From CAUZFZ01 sp963579025 (GTDB lineage: Bacteria; Planctomycetota; Planctomycetia; Planctomycetales; Planctomycetaceae): a stretch of 64,000 nt of DNA. The position numbers and the translations under genes are program-made. Each line of letters opens with the position of its first letter. Position 1 is the first letter of the stretch. The notes under the pieces are model-generated. The model was not told the origin of the DNA. It worked only from the letters and a program-made list of their open reading frames with translations, and made no database searches. The DNA lies in the NCBI GenBank assembly GCA_963579025.1, contig CAUZFZ010000018.1, forward strand, positions 27,520-91,519. The letters run 5' to 3'. Below, piece after piece: positions 26,171 to 35,213 of this stretch.

Positions 26171-27220
26171 TCATCTCGGACGGCCGGCTCGCACGAGACC
26201 GGGTGTGACATCCAGGTCCAGACCGGCGGTTCGGCCACGCTCGAGGGATTCCCAGGCGATTGCTGCCATCGCTGCGTTGTCCGTGCATAGAGACATGGGC
26301 GCGACATGGAGCTGAGTGCGCGTGTGGCGGCACATGGTTTCCAACTTCTCACGCAGCGGTTGATTGGCTGCGACTCCACCACCGACACACAACGTTGATC
26401 GCTGCCGCTGCTCAAGTGCCTGTCGGCATTTCGCGACGAGCACGTCGACAACTGCCGCCTGAAAACTGGCTGCAATGTCGGCCTTGCGCTGATCAGTCAG
26501 TGGCTCGGGTTCTCGCCCCGAATTTGGGACGCCCGTGACGGTGTAGAGGACTGCGGTTTTCAGACCGCTGAAGCTGAATTCGAGACGGTCTTCCTTGAGG
26601 AACGTGCGTGGGAATCGGATCGCCTTGGGGTTGCCGGTTGCGGCGAGGGCCTGAATGGCTGGCCCGCCGGGGAAGCCGACATCGAGAATCTGGGCGACCT
26701 TGTCGAACGCCTCACCGGCCGCGTCGTCGATCGTCGAACCGAGGAGTTCGAAGTCAACGGGGCCCGTGCAGTCGTACAGATTGGTGTGTCCGCCGCTGAC
26801 CACGAATCCGATCGCGGGGAACACCTCGCAGTTCGCAGCCATCCGGCAGGCATAAATGTGAGCCTCGATGTGATTCACAGCAATCAGCGGCACATCCAGA
26901 ACCAGTGCCAGTGTCTTGGCAGCGGTCAGACCGACGAGCAGCGAGCCCACGAGCCCCGGCTGCGTCGCGACGGCGACAGCGCCGATGTCTGAAAGGTCCA
27001 GCTCTGCCTGGCGCAGAGACTCTTGAATCACCGGCAAGACACGGCGTACATGTGCGCGTGAAGCGATCTCTGGAACGACGCCGCCAAAGTCACGATGCAG
27101 CTCGAACTGCGACGCCACGACATTGGACAGAACACGGCGGTCACGGTCGATTACCGCGGCGGCCGTTTCGTCACACGACGATTCGAGTGCCAGCAGATAA
27201 CGCACGTGATCACTGGACAT
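26171..27220 (-). CDS. tsaD: tRNA N6-adenosine threonylcarbamoyltransferase TsaD
   Basis: TsaD transfers the threonylcarbamoyl group to A37 of tRNAs reading ANN codons, acting with TsaB and TsaE in the cytoplasm. The 349-residue product has the usual length and motifs: LALESSCDETAAAV near the N-terminus, FGGVVPEIASRAHVRRVLP, the metal-binding NHIEAHIYA near residue 115, FVVSGGHTNLYD, and GGVAANQPLREKLE. The ATG at 27220 gives the expected N-terminus. The gene lies 117 bp downstream of the frameshifted hydrolase on the same strand. Confidence 0.96.
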   Translation of the reverse strand: MSSDHVRYLLALESSCDETAAAVIDRDRRVLSNVVASQFELHRDFGGVVPEIASRAHVRRVLPVIQESLRQAELDLSDIGAVAVATQPGLVGSLLVGLTAAKTLALVLDVPLIAVNHIEAHIYACRMAANCEVFPAIGFVVSGGHTNLYDCTGPVDFELLGSTIDDAAGEAFDKVAQILDVGFPGGPAIQALAATGNPKAIRFPRTFLKEDRLEFSFSGLKTAVLYTVTGVPNSGREPEPLTDQRKADIAASFQAAVVDVLVAKCRQALEQRQRSTLCVGGGVAANQPLREKLETMCRHTRTQLHVAPMSLCTDNAAMAAIAWESLERGRTAGLDLDVTPGLVRAGRPR

Positions 27221-27337
27221 GCTGACGCCTTCTCGGATGGCAGAAGCGGAAACCGCCGACGATTTAGAAACAGAAACACTGACGCTCGCACAGCGAATCC
27301 GTATGACCGGTACGACCTCGGGTTGACTGGTCTGCCA

Positions 27338-28703
27338 TCACTCGGCGAGTTTCGATTCGAGCAACTCCCGCAATTCCACAGCGATGGCGCGTGTCAGGAT
27401 CGCATTTCCGTGCTCGTTGAAGTGACCGCAGTCGTCCGAGTAGACCGTCTCGCTGACATCGGAAAACAGCCGAGACAGATCGAGGAATCGCACGCCAGCG
27501 CCACGCAGTTCCTGTCCACGTCGCACCAGTGCGGGGTATCCCTCGCGAATCGGTTTGGAGAAATTCCCTGCCCGCATTCGGATGGACTCCTGCTCCTGGG
27601 TCGTCAGCACCTTTGAGCCTGCCACGTGCAGATTTGGTTGCAGGACATGCAGATAGGCCATACGCCCTGGCGTCAGCAACTGGTTGAGCTGGATCGAACA
27701 GCGGACCCACAGGTCCGACGTGGAGGCGAGAACGTCGTCGAGTCCGCTGATCGATTGCGCGGGCCCGCTGGTTAGAAAACCGTGACCACCCGCCTGGCGG
27801 TGTTTGTCCCAGAGTTTCTGTTCCAGTTCCGCACGTTCGCGCTGCATCAGTCCGTCGCGCACCGACCAGACCAATGTGGCCAGGTGAGTACGTCGTAAAA
27901 ACGACGCGACACTGCTCTTCGCCAGCATCTGTCGTTTCGCCCGGAGTTCCCACAGGCGGAACGCGTCGTCGTATTCGCGCGGATCGATAAAGGCCAGCGT
28001 GCGTGCGCGCCACGCTCGGGGATACGTTGTGTTGACTCCCATCAGAAAGTTTTCCTGATACGACAGAGCCAGTTCATTGACTCCGTCCAGATTCACAACG
28101 GCATCAAACTCACCCCCCCAGAGCCAGCACGTAGCTGATCGCCTGAAGCTGCTGCGGCTGCTTGAATCCCGACATCCCCAGCCGCAGGATGATGATCTCG
28201 CGGTCCCGCAGCGCGGGAGACTCGTGTAACAGGCTGCGAATCAGTTCCTCACCACCAACGCTCAGTTGCCATGCGACCGAACCGCCAGTGATCGCAATGA
28301 TCAGGCGATCGGGGCGACGCTTGAGTAACGGTTCTCTCACGTCAACAAACCCCAGCGAATTGACCGGAATCTGACGACCAAAAACCTCTTCACCAGCGCT
28401 GAGTTGCGGATTGTGCACCCAACCCAGAAACGGATGAATCACGTGCGGACTTTCCGTTTCGTCAATCGCGTGCGCAGCCAGAGCCTGCTGTTGAACTCGC
28501 AGTTGTGACAGGGTCAACCCCGAATAGATCACGTTCAGACCGACGGCTGCGATCAGTTCGAGCACGATCAGCAAGGGAATGAAAGTGATTGTCGCGAATA
28601 GCAATCGTCGACGCAGCGGACGTCGCGGTTTTGTTGCTGAAGTGGATATCACGTCGAGTCCCGAAAACGTCAGGTGGTAAGACGAGTCTGTTGAAACAAT
28701 CAT
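27338..28703 (-). pseudogene. SGNH/GDSL-type hydrolase-like protein split by a frameshift
   Basis: Two frames make one protein. The first, 28703-28110, encodes a cytoplasmic leader, one membrane helix (about residues 33-53), and IIAITGGSVAWQLSVGGEE, the GxS nucleophile block of SGNH hydrolases. It stops right after YVLALGG. The second frame continues with EFDAVVNLDGVNELAL and ends with CGHFNEHGNAILTRAI, the catalytic Asp-His-type block. The break is in a run of seven G (28113-28119 on the plus strand as C7); six G would give one continuous reading frame of about 455 residues. It is therefore either a recent inactivation, a slippage or phase-variable site, or a sequence error. The family includes cell-surface carbohydrate esterases and AlgX/DltD-like proteins. 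Confidence 0.8.
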
Positions 28704-28803
28704 CGGGTCGCAAGCGGCATCGGAAAGCCTGTTCAGAACAACTCACCGAATCTGAGGCAACGAAGGCGTTCCTTCCTCTCCGCGGGGGGACGGGACGAAA
28801 TCG

Positions 28804-29193
28804 TCAGTTCGCAGCCTCAATGATGAATTCCGGCATCCGCTGAATCTGCCCCTCATGGTCAACACAGGCCAGCAGTGTGTGGGCGGTCGTCAGCAGTTCG
28901 TCTCCGCGATACAGCTCGTAATCATGCTCGAGCTTTGCCGGCGTGATTCGCGAAATCTTCGTTCGCAAAGTCAGCACGTCGTCGTAGCGGGCCGGCTTGA
29001 GATAACGGCATTCAACCCGAGCAATCACCAGGAACAGGCCGCTCTCTTCCATCTCGCGATAGTTGCCGCCCTGAGCACGAAACAGTTCCGTCCGCCCAAT
29101 CTCGAAGTAGGCCAGATAGCGCGAATGATGCAGAAAGCCCATTGCGTCGGTTTCGACGTATCGGACTCGGATTTGCGTGTCGTGTTGTTTCAT
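28804..29193 (-). CDS. Acyl-CoA thioesterase, 4-hydroxybenzoyl-CoA thioesterase/YbgC family
   Basis: The start at 29193 (MKQHDTQIRVRYVETDAMGF) gives 129 residues, the normal size of a single hotdog domain. The D-x-M-G-F-x-H-H-x-x-Y-L block near residues 16-27 carries the catalytic Asp of the YbgC/4-HBT group, and YFEIGRTELFR follows as expected. An upstream in-frame start would run back into selA and is unlikely. It begins only 4 bases after the selA stop, so it is probably cotranscribed. Substrate unknown; relatives act on short-chain or aromatic acyl-CoA, some with the Tol-Pal system, but no tol genes are nearby. Confidence 0.88.
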   Translation of the reverse strand: MKQHDTQIRVRYVETDAMGFLHHSRYLAYFEIGRTELFRAQGGNYREMEESGLFLVIARVECRYLKPARYDDVLTLRTKISRITPAKLEHDYELYRGDELLTTAHTLLACVDHEGQIQRMPEFIIEAAN

Positions 29194-29197
29194 TGAG

Positions 29198-30595
29198 TCA
29201 ATCAGTCGGGCGAACAAGTCGAACTGCCAACGCAAGCCGCGAATCATCTTCGGGCTGCACACTGCGCAGATCAAGCAGCACCTCGTCCTTGTGGATTCTC
29301 GCGAAAACCGGAATCCGCCCGATGCGCAGGCGGCCGGCGAAATCGGATGCCGAGAACAAATCGTGCTTCAACGTGACGACGACCGTCGGCAGTTCGACCG
29401 CTGGCAACGAGCCGCCTCCGACCTGGGCCACGTCGTCACGCACTTCCATTTTGAGTCCCGCCAGTTCGCCCAGCTCCTTCTTCAACGCCTCAGCTCGACT
29501 ACGCAGGTCTGCCGAGCTGACCCGTAACATGGCCAATGTGGGAACCTCGACCTCGGCAACTTCGCGGGCGTACGAATCCAGCGTTGCTCCCAATGCGGCG
29601 AGTGTCAGTTTGCCAACGCGCACAGCTCGCGCCAGCGGGTGTTGACGGCATTGTTCGATGTAGTCGTTCCGACCCAGAATGATGCCACATTGCGGACCAC
29701 CCAGAAGTTTGTCGCCGCTGCCCAGAACAACGTCGGCCTGGGCATGGATGCTGTGCTGAAAAGTCGGCTCTTCGGGAAGTCCGAATGTGGTCACGTCGAA
29801 CAGAGCACCGCTGCCGATGTCGTCGATGGCGATGACACCGTGCTGGTGAGCCAGCGCGAACATGTCCGCCTCCGCCGGTTTCTCAGCGAATCCGACGACT
29901 CGGTAATTCGACGGATGGACGTGCATGATGGCTGCTGTGTTCGGGCCGATCGCCCGTTCGTAGTCAGACAGCTTCGTGCGGTTCGTCGTGCCCACCTCTT
30001 TCAGAATGGCTCCGCTGAGTTCGAAGATTTCCGGCAGGCGAAACGAGCCGCCGATCTCGATCATCTCACCGCGAGAAATGATGACCTCGCGACCTTCACA
30101 CAGGGCCTGCAGTGTCAGCAGTGTGGCTGCGGCGTTGTTGTTCACGATCAGCGATGACTCGCAGCCGGTCAGCGTCTGCCAGGTCGATTCCAACTGGTAG
30201 CCGCGATACCGGCGGTCGCCGGTTTCGAGATCGACCTCAACATTCGACGCGGCCGCCACATTCAGCAACGCCTGCTTTGCCGCGGCGCCCAGCGGAGCAC
30301 GACCCAATCCCGTATGCAGCACGACTCCCGTTGCGTTGATCACTCCGTGAATCTGCAGGCGCTCGGCCTGCACGGCTCGGCGGGAGATGCGCTGAACGGC
30401 ATCCGCCCGGAGCGCGTCGCGATCCGGCAGTTCGGCCTGCTCACCATCGACAGGCGATGCCAGCAACACTTCCCGGAGTTCGCTCAGGCTGTGACGCACC
30501 CATTGAACAACTGGCTGGCGACCGTGGGTTTCGATCAGCTCGCAGATCGCCGGTTGCTCAAGCAGTTCACTGACCGAGGGCAGGCTTCGAAGCAT
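29198..30595 (-). CDS. selA: L-seryl-tRNA(Sec) selenium transferase SelA
   Basis: SelA converts seryl-tRNA(Sec) to selenocysteinyl-tRNA(Sec) with selenophosphate. The 465-residue product has the family length and layout: an N-terminal helical domain (LRSLPSVSELLEQPAICELI), INATGVVLHTGLGRAPL near residue 85, CEGREVIISRGEMIEIGGSF, and VLGSGDKLLGGPQCGII near residue 290 with the PLP-binding Lys. No selB, selD or tRNA-Sec is in this window. The gene lies 26 bp downstream of a DUF1501 gene and 4 bp upstream of a thioesterase gene, all on the minus strand. Its presence indicates that the organism makes selenoproteins. Confidence 0.95.
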   Translation of the reverse strand: MLRSLPSVSELLEQPAICELIETHGRQPVVQWVRHSLSELREVLLASPVDGEQAELPDRDALRADAVQRISRRAVQAERLQIHGVINATGVVLHTGLGRAPLGAAAKQALLNVAAASNVEVDLETGDRRYRGYQLESTWQTLTGCESSLIVNNNAAATLLTLQALCEGREVIISRGEMIEIGGSFRLPEIFELSGAILKEVGTTNRTKLSDYERAIGPNTAAIMHVHPSNYRVVGFAEKPAEADMFALAHQHGVIAIDDIGSGALFDVTTFGLPEEPTFQHSIHAQADVVLGSGDKLLGGPQCGIILGRNDYIEQCRQHPLARAVRVGKLTLAALGATLDSYAREVAEVEVPTLAMLRVSSADLRSRAEALKKELGELAGLKMEVRDDVAQVGGGSLPAVELPTVVVTLKHDLFSASDFAGRLRIGRIPVFARIHKDEVLLDLRSVQPEDDSRLALAVRLVRPTD

Positions 30596-30621
30596 GGGGT
30601 ACGTTCAGGAGAGCGCCCAGG

Positions 30622-32043
30622 TCAGGCAAGGATTTCTTCGATGACGTGTCCATGCACGTCGGTCAGACGGAAGTCCCGACCCTGGAACTTGACCGTCATC
30701 TGCTCGTGGTCGATACCCAGCAGACGCAGCAGCGTGGCATGCATGTCATGGACCGGAACAACGTTCTCGACCGCGTTGTAGCCGAGTTCGTCAGTCGCTC
30801 CCCACGTTGTGCCACCCTTGATGCCGCCTCCGGCCATCCACATTGAAAAGCCTTTGATGTGGTGGTCGCGGCCGCTTCCCTGAGCCATCGGCGTGCGTCC
30901 GAATTCACTGGCCCAGACGACCAATGTGTCTTTCAGCATGTCGCGTTGCTTCAAGTCCTTGAGCAATGCGGCCGCGCCTTGATCGCACAGCTTTGCTGTC
31001 ACGGCGACTCCGTTCTTAATGCCACCGTGATGGTCCCAGCCGCGGTGATAGAGCTGAATGAATCGCACACCACGCTCAGCCATTCGGCGGGCGAGCAGGC
31101 AGTTCGACGCAAACGATCCGTCCGCCCCTTGAGTGCCGTACAGATCAAGCGTGTCTTTGGATTCGTCCGAAAAATCCATCAACTGCGGGACGCTGGTCTG
31201 CATCCGGAATGCCAGCTCGTACTGAGCGATCCGCGTTGCGATTTCCGGGTCATTTACGATTTCGTTTCGCTGCTGGTTCAACTGCTGCACGGCGTCCACG
31301 ATGTCTCGCTGCTGTTCTTTGGTGACTCCCGGTGGATTGGTGACGTACAGAACCGGATCGCCTTTCGAGTGGAATTGCACACCCTGAAACCGGCTCTGCA
31401 GAAATCCGCTGTGCCATTGGCGGGCGGCAATCGGTTGGCTCTGGCCACCGCCGACCGACGTCATCACGACGAAACCCGGCAGGTTGTCGGTTTCGGCACC
31501 AAGTCCGTACTGCAACCACGATCCCATCGATGGGCGACCGCTGATTGTTGTGCCCGTATTCATAAACGTGTGTGCCGGGTCGTGATTGATCGCCTCGGTC
31601 TTCAGCGACCGAATCACGCACAATTCGTCAGCGACTGTCGCAAGCTGAGGAAACGCATCACTGAGTTCGACGCCGGATTCACCATGTTTCCGGAATGGGT
31701 GCTGAGGGGCGAGACAGGTCAGTTTCTTCCCCTGAAGCTGGGCAATCGGCTGGCCTTTGGTGAACGACTCGGGCATCGGCTGCCCGCCCATCTCTGCAAG
31801 CTTTGGCTTGTTGTCGAACGTCTCCAGGTGCGAGCAGCCTCCGGCCATGACAAGGAAAATTACGCGCTTTGCCTTCTGGGGGTGATGCAGCGTCTTTACC
31901 GCACCCGGCCAGCGATTAGCGCTCGTTTCTTTAGCGGCTGCAGATCGACCCAGTAAGGAGGCGAGTGCATAAACGCCGACGCCCTGAGCCGACTGACCCA
32001 GGAACGCACGTCGGGATGAATCGATGGTGGCGAGTCGGGTCAT
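30622..32043 (-). CDS. DUF1501 family protein, Tat-type signal
   Basis: The ATG at 32043 is chosen because the protein then starts MTRLATIDSSRRAFLGQSAQG, with a twin-arginine (SRRAFLG) signal as usual for this family. The 473-residue product carries family blocks VIFLVMAGGCSHLETFDNKP, LYHRGWDHH near the middle (metal-ligand-like Asp-His-His), and VVWASEFGRTPMAQGSGRDHH near the C-terminus. DUF1501 proteins are predicted sulfatase-like/alkaline-phosphatase-fold proteins abundant in planctomycetes and usually follow a DUF1549/DUF1553 gene; none is adjacent here. Substrate unknown. It may share a transcript with selA, 26 bp downstream. Confidence 0.9.
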   Translation of the reverse strand: MTRLATIDSSRRAFLGQSAQGVGVYALASLLGRSAAAKETSANRWPGAVKTLHHPQKAKRVIFLVMAGGCSHLETFDNKPKLAEMGGQPMPESFTKGQPIAQLQGKKLTCLAPQHPFRKHGESGVELSDAFPQLATVADELCVIRSLKTEAINHDPAHTFMNTGTTISGRPSMGSWLQYGLGAETDNLPGFVVMTSVGGGQSQPIAARQWHSGFLQSRFQGVQFHSKGDPVLYVTNPPGVTKEQQRDIVDAVQQLNQQRNEIVNDPEIATRIAQYELAFRMQTSVPQLMDFSDESKDTLDLYGTQGADGSFASNCLLARRMAERGVRFIQLYHRGWDHHGGIKNGVAVTAKLCDQGAAALLKDLKQRDMLKDTLVVWASEFGRTPMAQGSGRDHHIKGFSMWMAGGGIKGGTTWGATDELGYNAVENVVPVHDMHATLLRLLGIDHEQMTVKFQGRDFRLTDVHGHVIEEILA

Positions 32044-32617
32044 CTGGAAAAGCCTGTTGACCGGGAATTCGAATAGGGAGCCCCAATGTGTGTCCCTCTT
32101 CCAGGCGGGCTGAAAGAGCAATGGGGAGTTCACGTTCCATCTCGCTCGAAAAAACAGCGATGACAAGTCATCGGACCTGACACGGTAAAGCTCGCAGCAC
32201 CGTGGAGGGTTCATGGTACCTGCGTCAGATTTGGTCGCCAACCGGACCGTGACGATCGTCGGGGCTTAACCTGACGGATGAACGCCAGTTTGGCGATCAC
32301 GCCACTTCGGATAACCGCAATTCCGAGCTTGTATCGCGAACTTGTCGGTAATCCGTACTTTGTCGGACGCTCGATTCCAGTATTGCTGCACCGCGCTTGA
32401 GTCCACCCTAGGGGATCGTTGCCGACGATTGCCTGACCTGCAGTTCTGGTCATTGTCGGATGTCTCTGCGCCTCGGGGTGGGCTCTTCTTCCTGAGTGAC
32501 CCGATCGTGTTCATTCACTCGTTCGGGGCTCGCAATGAGGGCCAATGGCCCGGTTGACCGGATCTGAAGCGAGACCTACCATTCCGCCCGGGCGGGTCGC
32601 GATGTGGCCCGCAGCAC
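32044..32617. other. 574-bp intergenic region upstream of tRNA-Gly and the DUF1501 gene
   Basis: This gap separates the divergent DUF1501 gene and the tRNA. Short frames on either strand (for example 82 codons at 32266-32514, minus) show no recognisable sequence. No clear promoter, terminator or structured RNA was identified by eye. It must contain promoters for both neighbours. Confidence 0.4.
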
Positions 32618-32689
32618 GCGGGAGTAGCTCAGTGGTAGAGCACCACGTTGCCAACGTGGATGTCGCGGGTCCGAATCCCGTCTCCCGCT
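32618..32689 (+). tRNA. tRNA-Gly (GCC anticodon)
   Basis: All arms are visible. The acceptor GCGGGAG pairs with CTCCCGC, the D arm is GCTCAGTGGTAGAGC, the anticodon stem CCACG/CGTGG encloses loop TTGCCAA with anticodon GCC, and the T arm is GCGGGTCCGAATCCCGT. The discriminator base is T and CCA is not encoded. It is 72 nt long and sits 88 bp upstream of the trigger factor gene on the same strand. Confidence 0.96.
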
Positions 32690-32776
32690 CTTTGTGCGGC
32701 CCGTAATACTGCGAGCCGGCGAGAAAACGTTGATGCCGGTCCGAGCAGTCGACCGGCCGCCTGAGAGGATCGCACC

Positions 32777-34261
32777 GTGAGTGAAACTGATGCCGTCGTC
32801 GTCGATGAAACGTCCGACGAAACCGACGTGACTGAAGCGCCGTCTGAACGCAAAATGACGCTGCACGTCGAAATTGAGAGTGCCGGACCGTGCCGCAAGC
32901 GGATTCAGGTGGTCGTGCCAGAGGCTGACGTCTCGTACATTCGCGATCAGACGCTCGACGAATTCGCGGGCAAAGCATCCGTGCCCGGTTTTCGTCCTGG
33001 CCGTGTCCCGCGCAAACTGGTCGAGGCGAAATTCGGTCGTGAACTGGCGGACGAACTCAAGCAGCGCATGCTGGTTCAAAGCCTTGAGCAACTGACCGTC
33101 GAGCACAAACTCGATCCGATCGACGAGCCGGATATGGATGTCGAGGCGATTGAAGTGCCGGACGAAGGCGATTTCGAATATGCGTTCGAGGTCGAGGTCC
33201 GTCCCGATATCGATCTGCCGGAATTTGACTCGATTACGCTGAAACGAGAAGTGCGAGAGGTCAGTGACGAGGACGTCCAGAAGTACCTCGATCGCATGCT
33301 GCTCGAGTATGGCGAGAAAACAACTCATGACGGCGCGGCGTCGCCGGGTGATTATCTGACGGTCTCGATCGAGTTTGAGCAGGGAGGCCAGACGGCTCGT
33401 GAAGTCTCGGAACTGTCCCTTCGCATCCAGCCGACCCTGCGATTCAGTGACGCGGAACTTGCTGGGTTCGACACGCTGATGGACGGTGTCAGTGCCGGAG
33501 AGTCTCGCGAAGCAGAAATGACGATTTCGAAAGAGGCTTCGCACATTCCAATGCGCGGCGAGAAGTTGAAAGCGGTCTTCAATGTCGCGGAAGTGCACCG
33601 CTTCCATCCAGCTGAGCTGGGAGCATCGCTGCTGGATCGGATCGGCGTTGAGTCCGAGGAGAAGATGCGAGACGAGATTCGCACGATTCTCGAACGTCAG
33701 GTCACATATCGTCAGCGGCAGAGTGCCCGCCAACAGTTGCTCGAACTGATCACTGCATCCAGCGAGTGGGAGTTGCCTGAAGAACTCGTCATGAAGCAGG
33801 TCGACAATGCCCTGCATCGCGAGATTCTGGAAATGCAGCAGGCGGGATACACGCCACCCGAAATTCGGGCGCGAGAGAATGAACTCCGCCAGCAATCGGT
33901 GTCGACGACACGCACGGCGATGAAGGAACACTTTGTCCTTGACCGGATCGCGACCACCGAAGGCATTGAGGTCGGGGAAGCGGATATCGAGATGGAGATC
34001 ATGATGATGGCCTTCCAGAGCGGCGAAACGCCACGGCGTTTGCGGGCTCGTCTGGTTAAGTCCGGCGTGATCGAGAACCTGGAAGCTCAGATTCGCGAAC
34101 GGAAGGCTGTCGATGTCGCTCTGGAAAAAGCGGCCTACGATGAAGTTCCGATGGAGGAAGAACTGGTAGGCGACCTCGACGTGGAAGCGGTCGACGACGC
34201 CGTCTGCAATATTATGTTTGCTCGGTCATCGACGCCCGCAGTCGCGGGCAGCGCCGACTAA
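32777..34261 (+). CDS. tig: Trigger factor, ribosome-associated chaperone
   Basis: Trigger factor binds ribosomal protein L23 at the exit tunnel and helps new chains fold. The 494-residue product starts at a GTG. The N-terminal domain (about 27-140) has the ribosome-binding signature VPGFRPGRVPRKLVEAKFG. The middle peptidyl-prolyl isomerase domain (about 175-270) is divergent (DYLTVSIEFEQGGQTAREVS). The C-terminal chaperone arms (about 275-450) are helix-rich, followed by an acidic tail. It is slightly longer than the usual 430-450 residues because of acidic extensions at both ends. It precedes two clpP genes, the usual tig-clpP order, although clpX does not follow here. Confidence 0.95.
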   Translation: MSETDAVVVDETSDETDVTEAPSERKMTLHVEIESAGPCRKRIQVVVPEADVSYIRDQTLDEFAGKASVPGFRPGRVPRKLVEAKFGRELADELKQRMLVQSLEQLTVEHKLDPIDEPDMDVEAIEVPDEGDFEYAFEVEVRPDIDLPEFDSITLKREVREVSDEDVQKYLDRMLLEYGEKTTHDGAASPGDYLTVSIEFEQGGQTAREVSELSLRIQPTLRFSDAELAGFDTLMDGVSAGESREAEMTISKEASHIPMRGEKLKAVFNVAEVHRFHPAELGASLLDRIGVESEEKMRDEIRTILERQVTYRQRQSARQQLLELITASSEWELPEELVMKQVDNALHREILEMQQAGYTPPEIRARENELRQQSVSTTRTAMKEHFVLDRIATTEGIEVGEADIEMEIMMMAFQSGETPRRLRARLVKSGVIENLEAQIRERKAVDVALEKAAYDEVPMEEELVGDLDVEAVDDAVCNIMFARSSTPAVAGSAD

Positions 34262-34478
34262 CACTGCTGCCGTCGCCGATGCTGGAAATTCCCGAATTCG
34301 GCCATTCAGGTCGCCTTGACTCGACGAAGCGATCTGGGATATCCACCGCAGCGGTCTCAGCTCAACAGAGGTCGTGACACGCTCTGACTCATGTTTCTCC
34401 GGTCTTGGAGAGCAGGATTGAGCGGCCGTGACAACAACAGGGCGATAGACCTTCTGACTGAAATGAACGGAGTCTCGG

Positions 34479-35126
34479 ATGTACGACCGCTTTGCGACCC
34501 AGAATGCCCGGCAGGATTACACGCGCCAGCGGCAGATGGGGATTGGCGACCTGCTGCTGGAGAATCGCATCATCTTCATGGACGGCGTCATCAACGATGG
34601 TGTCGCCAACCTGATCGTGATGAAGCTGCTGTATCTGCAGTCCGAAAACAAAAGCCAGGACATTCATCTGTATGTGAATTCGCCCGGCGGTTCGGTCACT
34701 GCGACAATGGCCATCTACGACACGATGCAGTTCATCGACTGTGAAGTCGCGACGTATTGCGTCGGCCTGGCTGCCAGTGGCGGGGCAGTTCTGGTGGCCG
34801 GCGGCACCAAAGGCAAACGGCATGCTCTGGCCCATGCCAAGATGATGATCCATCAGCCGTATGGCGAAGTCGGTGGTCAGGTGTCGGATATCGAGATTCA
34901 GGCGAAGGACATCCTCGATACCCGCCAACTGCTCAACGAGATTCTTGCCAGTCATACGGGGCAGGACCTCACTACGATCGCCCGCGATACCGATCGGGAC
35001 TTCTACATGATGCCGAAGCAGGCGAAAGAGTACGGGCTGGTCGATCTTGTCCTTGAAGGGTCTCAAGCCAAAGCAAAGTCAGAGACCAGTCCGGAAAATG
35101 GTTCATCTTCCGATTCGAAAAGCTGA
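34479..35126 (+). CDS. clpP: ATP-dependent Clp protease proteolytic subunit, first copy
   Basis: ClpP forms the two-ring serine protease chamber fed by ClpX or ClpA/C. The 215-residue product has the conserved NSPGGSVTATMAIYDTMQ, the catalytic Ser in GLAASGGAVLVAGG near residue 100, the catalytic His in MMIHQPYGEVGG near residue 125, and the Asp in DTDRDFYM. The residue after the Ser is Gly instead of the usual Met (AASGGA against AASMGA), so this copy is divergent around the nucleophile. The catalytic triad itself is intact. It also has a 20-residue polar C-terminal tail. GGAG precedes the ATG. The second copy follows 87 bp later, which suggests a hetero-oligomeric ClpP1P2. Confidence 0.94.
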   Translation: MYDRFATQNARQDYTRQRQMGIGDLLLENRIIFMDGVINDGVANLIVMKLLYLQSENKSQDIHLYVNSPGGSVTATMAIYDTMQFIDCEVATYCVGLAASGGAVLVAGGTKGKRHALAHAKMMIHQPYGEVGGQVSDIEIQAKDILDTRQLLNEILASHTGQDLTTIARDTDRDFYMMPKQAKEYGLVDLVLEGSQAKAKSETSPENGSSSDSKS

Positions 35127-35213
35127 CCTGCTGCAATCCTGCGACGGTTGTTCCACGTCAGTCTGTTGGACATTCGAGTCCGCGTTCGCAGCCAAATGGA
35201 AAGCGATTGCGAA

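Noticed and set aside
29198..30595. Selenoprotein gene with an in-frame TGA near selA
   Set aside because: None of the neighbouring genes shows a family continuing past an in-frame TGA. The TGA in the SGNH hydrolase is out of the downstream frame and explained by the G7 shift.
32266..32514. 82-codon minus-strand frame upstream of tRNA-Gly
   Set aside because: No ribosome-binding site, no recognisable sequence, and overlapping alternative frames of similar length.
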